Part shown: positions 6,201 to 8,584 of the stretch, piece after piece
How positions within the stretch are numbered: the first letter of the stretch is position 1
Layout of the letters: every line of letters begins with the position of its first letter
DNA from: an uncultured Chitinophagaceae bacterium
Lineage (GTDB): Bacteria > Bacteroidota > Bacteroidia > Chitinophagales > Chitinophagaceae
Length of the DNA stretch: 8,584 nucleotides
Reading direction: 5' to 3'
Assembly: GCA_946479005.1 (NCBI GenBank)
Contig: CAMLEM010000053.1
Location: forward strand, 1 to 8,584
Program-made: the position numbers and the translations under genes
Notes under the pieces: generated by a model
What the model was told of the DNA's origin: nothing
The model's input: the letters and a program-made list of their open reading frames with translations, nothing else
Database searches by the model: none

Positions 6201-7376
6201 ATGAGACCAACTGCTTTAAAACTAACTGCCGGACTCCTGATCCTTTGTGGGTTGTCATCTACAGTTAAAGCTCAGGATGTTGATCCGATCAACGTTGTAA
6301 CCACTGCTGTTCCCTTCCTTCGTATTTCACCCGATGCCCGTTCTGGCGGTATGGGAGAACTTGGCGTAGCCACTTCACCTGACCAATACTCCGGTACCTG
6401 GAACATCGGTAAAGTAGTCTTCAATCAATCCCGTGGCGGTATCGGTGCTACTTATACTCCCTGGTTGAAAGACCTCGTAAATGATGTTTACCTGGCTTCT
6501 GTTGCCGGTTATTTCAAATTCGACGAAACCCAGGCGATCTCCGGTTCACTCCGCTATTTCAGCCTCGGTAACATCGAGTTCACTGATAACCTCGGAAATA
6601 CTTTCGGTAACAATCGTCCCCGTGAATTCGGTATCGATGTTGGCTACTCCAGGAAATTTGGTACCAAGAATGGTTTGGGCATCGCTTTAAAGTATATCAA
6701 CTCTGATCTCGCCAGCGGCCAGTCATTTAGTGGTAACACATACCAGGCCGGTAGTTCAGTAGCTGCTGATATCGGATGGTACCACGATGGCAAGAAAGCT
6801 GATGGAAACGGATTCCAGTGGGGTGCTGTTCTTTCTAACCTCGGTTCCAAGATCTCCTATACAGATAATGCAGATGCAAAGGATTTCATTCCTGCTAACC
6901 TCGGACTGGGTGGTAACTGGACCCGTAAATTCAATGCTCAGAACTCACTGTCACTGGGTATCGAACTGAACAAGCTCCTGGTTCCCACTCCTCCCGCAGA
7001 TCCCGCAACACAGCAGGAGATCGATGACTATCGCAGCAAAGGCGTTGTAAGCAGCTGGTTCAGCTCTTTCGGCGATGCTCCTGATGGCTTCGGTGAAGAA
7101 CTGAAAGAATTCCAGGTTGGCCTGGGTGCTGAATACTGGTATAACAACCAATTCTCTCTGCGTGCTGGTTATTTCTATGAGAACAAAACAATAGGTAACC
7201 GCCGCTATTTCACAGATGGTCTTGGAATCAAATACAACATCTTTGGTTTCAACTTTGCCTACCTCCTGCCTTCAGGATCTGGTGTAAGCCGCAACCCGCT
7301 GTCTAACACACTTCGTTTCTCCATCCTTTTCGATTTCGGAAACGGTGGTGAGAAAACTGACAAAGCAGACAAGTAA
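6201..7376 (+). CDS. porV: Type IX secretion system outer-membrane shuttle protein PorV (LptO)
   Basis: This 391-residue protein is a FadL-like 14-strand outer-membrane beta-barrel. PorV binds the C-terminal domain of T9SS cargo at the SprA translocon, moves it to the PorU attachment complex, and is required for most type A cargo. Residues 1-24 are a signal peptide (MRPTALKL start, cleavage after VKA). The mature start has the family signature VPFLRISPDARSGGMGELG followed by the WN motif (here WNIGK where many homologues have WNPAK). Alternating amphipathic strands follow, such as YLASVAGYFKF and EFQVGLGAEYW, and the protein ends in an aromatic strand TLRFSILFDFG with a charged tail. The ATG at 6201 is chosen over an upstream in-frame ATG at 6123, because the extra 26 residues would precede the signal peptide and overlap the promoter. 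Codons are strongly biased (GGT, CGT, AAC, TTC), suggesting high expression. It sits 218 bp after porU and is followed by a strong terminator. Confidence 0.95.
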   Translation: MRPTALKLTAGLLILCGLSSTVKAQDVDPINVVTTAVPFLRISPDARSGGMGELGVATSPDQYSGTWNIGKVVFNQSRGGIGATYTPWLKDLVNDVYLASVAGYFKFDETQAISGSLRYFSLGNIEFTDNLGNTFGNNRPREFGIDVGYSRKFGTKNGLGIALKYINSDLASGQSFSGNTYQAGSSVAADIGWYHDGKKADGNGFQWGAVLSNLGSKISYTDNADAKDFIPANLGLGGNWTRKFNAQNSLSLGIELNKLLVPTPPADPATQQEIDDYRSKGVVSSWFSSFGDAPDGFGEELKEFQVGLGAEYWYNNQFSLRAGYFYENKTIGNRRYFTDGLGIKYNIFGFNFAYLLPSGSGVSRNPLSNTLRFSILFDFGNGGEKTDKADK

Positions 7377-7401
7377 GATCTCATTGTAAAGTTTATATAG
7401 G

Positions 7402-7434
7402 AAAATGTCCCGCAGAGATGCGGGACATTTTTTT
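7402..7434 (+). terminator. Strong intrinsic terminator of porV
   Basis: AAAATGTCCCGCA (7402-7414), loop GAGA, TGCGGGACATTTT (7419-7431) is a perfect 13-bp stem with a GNRA tetraloop, continuing into a run of seven T (7428-7434). It starts 25 nt after the porV stop. The end of its T-run is also the likely -33 element of the ispF promoter. Confidence 0.95.
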
Positions 7435-7458
7435 GTGGCCGGTACAAAGCTATCTTTG
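7433..7458 (+). promoter_or_regulatory. Candidate ispF promoter
   Basis: TATCTTTG at 7451-7458 is an exact TAnnTTTG -7 box. TTG at 7433-7435, at the end of the porV terminator, is the likely -33 element, although the 15-nt spacer is shorter than usual. The -7 box ends only 4 nt before the ATG at 7463, so transcription would start at or next to the start codon and the mRNA would be leaderless or nearly so. Confidence 0.6.
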
Positions 7459-7462
7459 CCCT

Positions 7463-7942
7463 ATGTCGTACAGGATCGGATCAGGCATCGATTTTCACCA
7501 GCTTACTGAGGGCAGGGGACTTTGGATCGGGGGCGTATTGCTGCCTCATTACAAGGGCGCCCTCGGGCATAGTGATGCCGATGTGCTTCTTCACGCCATC
7601 TGTGATTCCCTTCTTGGCGCCCTGGCATTGGGAGATATCGGGATGCATTTTCCCGACAATGATCCTGCTTACCGTGATATGGACAGCAAGGTTCTCCTGA
7701 GCCGCGTGGTGGACCTCGTTAAGAAAGAAGGTTATAAAGTAGTGAACGTGGATTCCACGGTAACCCTGGAAATGCCAAAGATCAAACCTTACGTGAACCA
7801 GATGAAGGAGCTGATCGCACAGATCCTTGAGGTTACCACCCGGGATGTTTCCATCAAAGCCACAACCACCGAGAAAATGGGGTATGTAGGCAGGGAGGAG
7901 GGCCTGGTGGCTTATGCCACCGTGCTGCTTATGAAAAAATGA
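7463..7942 (+). CDS. ispF: 2-C-methyl-D-erythritol 2,4-cyclodiphosphate synthase IspF
   Basis: This 159-residue cytoplasmic enzyme closes the cyclodiphosphate ring of CDP-methylerythritol 2-phosphate, releasing CMP, in the MEP isoprenoid pathway; family members are homotrimers. Metal ligands are Asp10 and His12 in RIGSGIDFHQL and His44 in GHSDADVLLHAI, matching the D-x-H and H set of E. coli IspF. DIGMHFPDND (58-67) is the substrate loop, and IKATTTEKMGYVGREEG near 130-146 carries the CMP-binding Thr/Glu. The length is normal for the family. The ATG at 7463 is chosen because it puts MSYRIGSG at the N-terminus as in homologues; an in-frame ATG at 7418 lies in the terminator loop. No Shine-Dalgarno sequence is seen. 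The dut start follows 24 nt after its stop, so the two are probably cotranscribed. Confidence 0.96.
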   Translation: MSYRIGSGIDFHQLTEGRGLWIGGVLLPHYKGALGHSDADVLLHAICDSLLGALALGDIGMHFPDNDPAYRDMDSKVLLSRVVDLVKKEGYKVVNVDSTVTLEMPKIKPYVNQMKELIAQILEVTTRDVSIKATTTEKMGYVGREEGLVAYATVLLMKK

Positions 7943-7966
7943 TCACCACGATTTCCGTTTTCAGTG

Positions 7967-8407
7967 ATGTCGATACAGGTAAAAATAGTCAACAGGTCGG
8001 CAAACGCTTTGCCTCATTATGCTACCGGGGGATCGGCGGGGATGGACCTTCGGGCAAACCTGGATGCCCCGCTGAAATTAAACCCGGGCGAAAGAGCACT
8101 GGTACCCACCGGGCTTTTTATCGAGATCCCCGCAGGGTATGAGGCGCAGGTGCGGCCACGCAGCGGGCTGGCCCTAAAACAGGGGATCACCTGTTTGAAC
8201 AGCCCCGGAACCGTAGATTCCGATTATCGCGGAGAAATTAAGATCATCCTGATCAACCTTTCGGGCGAAGAACAGGTCATACAACCGGGTGACCGCATCG
8301 CGCAGATGGTCTTTGCAGGAGTTGAAAAAGCGATGTTAAATGAAGTGGAGGTCCTTGAAGCAACCGCAAGAAATGAAGGCGGATTCGGTCATACCGGCAA
8401 TAAATGA
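7967..8407 (+). CDS. dut: Deoxyuridine 5'-triphosphate nucleotidohydrolase (dUTPase)
   Basis: This 146-residue trimeric dUTPase hydrolyses dUTP to dUMP and pyrophosphate, keeping uracil out of DNA and supplying dUMP for dTMP synthesis. All five family motifs are present: I, SAGMDLRA (23-30); II, RPRSG (63-67); [12 protein letters not shown] (81-89) with catalytic Asp84; [11 protein letters not shown] (108-116); [11 protein letters not shown] (135-144). Motif V, the mobile C-terminal arm that closes over the nucleotide, has His where GFGSTG is usual; the Phe that stacks on the uracil ring is kept. The start is ATG 7967; the GTG directly before it (7964) is a less likely alternative that adds one residue. 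No Shine-Dalgarno sequence is present. The stop codon overlaps the next start as ATGA, suggesting translational coupling. Confidence 0.96.
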   Translation: MSIQVKIVNRSANALPHYATGGSAGMDLRANLDAPLKLNPGERALVPTGLFIEIPAGYEAQVRPRSGLALKQGITCLNSPGTVDSDYRGEIKIILINLSGEEQVIQPGDRIAQMVFAGVEKAMLNEVEVLEATARNEGGFGHTGNK

Positions 8408-8584
8408 TCCTAATGAAATCAATCGGCGCATATTCAGTCATTCTTCTGTTGGTATTGGCCTCCTGCAGGTCGACCAGGCCCATACAAAGCGCCATTTCAA
8501 AGATCGATACCGTCATCGTAGCTCCCGAACCTTCCAATGGTATTGCCCGTGAAGATTCGATCGCATTCATCCGTAAAACGTATG
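8404..8584 (+). CDS. Lipoprotein, probably DUF4292 family (5' part only)
   Basis: An open frame runs from ATG 8404 to the window edge without a stop. It reads [21 protein letters not shown], a type II signal peptide with lipobox LASC (Cys21, or Cys18 if the second ATG at 8413 is used; that start gives the more usual MKS beginning). The ATG at 8404 overlaps the dut stop as ATGA. The mature part seen here is [16 protein letters not shown], a short proline-rich linker, then [12 protein letters not shown]. In Bacteroidota, a DUF4292 lipoprotein with a similar start (Cys, basic/Thr-rich, then an I-x-K-x-D-T segment) commonly lies near dut and is followed by a peptidoglycan metallopeptidase. The family call is an inference from this short stretch and the position; the lipoprotein call is secure. 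Its function is unknown. Confidence 0.7.
   Translation, partial: MILMKSIGAYSVILLLVLASCRSTRPIQSAISKIDTVIVAPEPSNGIAREDSIAFIRKTY

Overview
The window looks like chromosomal DNA from a member of the Bacteroidota, most likely the Chitinophagia/Chitinophagaceae. The evidence is three core genes of the type IX secretion system (T9SS) and gliding apparatus (gldJ, porU, porV), the absence of Shine-Dalgarno sequences before every start codon, and several promoter -7 boxes of the Bacteroidota form TAnnTTTG. The lineage below phylum is an inference from protein resemblance, not from a search.

Layout. 1-85: degenerate tandem/dispersed repeat rich in CGGAGGAC. 132-545 (+): small two-helix membrane protein with a bacterial PH-like domain (bPH_6/DUF1200 type). 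546-826: non-coding stretch with a perfect 11-bp inverted repeat and the strong terminator of gldJ. 827-2383 (-): gldJ, a lipoprotein with an FGE-sulfatase fold. 2396-2559: divergent intergenic region. 2560-5982 (+): porU, the C25-family T9SS sortase with its own C-terminal secretion domain. 5983-6200: intergenic region with a weak hairpin and promoter-like boxes. 6201-7376 (+): porV, the 14-strand outer-membrane T9SS shuttle protein, ending in a near-textbook terminator at 7402-7434. 7463-7942 (+): ispF (MEP isoprenoid pathway). 7967-8407 (+): dut (dUTPase). 8404-8584 (+): start of a lipoprotein, probably DUF4292 family, cut by the window edge.

How the genes work together. GldJ belongs to the periplasmic lipoprotein part of the gliding/T9SS machine and stabilises GldK. 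PorV collects T9SS cargo at the outer-membrane translocon and delivers it to PorU, which removes the C-terminal signal and attaches cargo to the surface. Having the three side by side, with gldJ divergent from porU-porV, is a conserved type of arrangement and not a new system. The ispF-dut-lipoprotein cluster is a separate, tightly packed housekeeping operon; its ispF promoter appears to overlap the porV terminator and may give a leaderless mRNA.

I found no previously undescribed system with convincing sequence support. The least explained parts are the repeat at the left edge, the 546-780 non-coding block, and the small promoter/hairpin arrangement between porU and porV.
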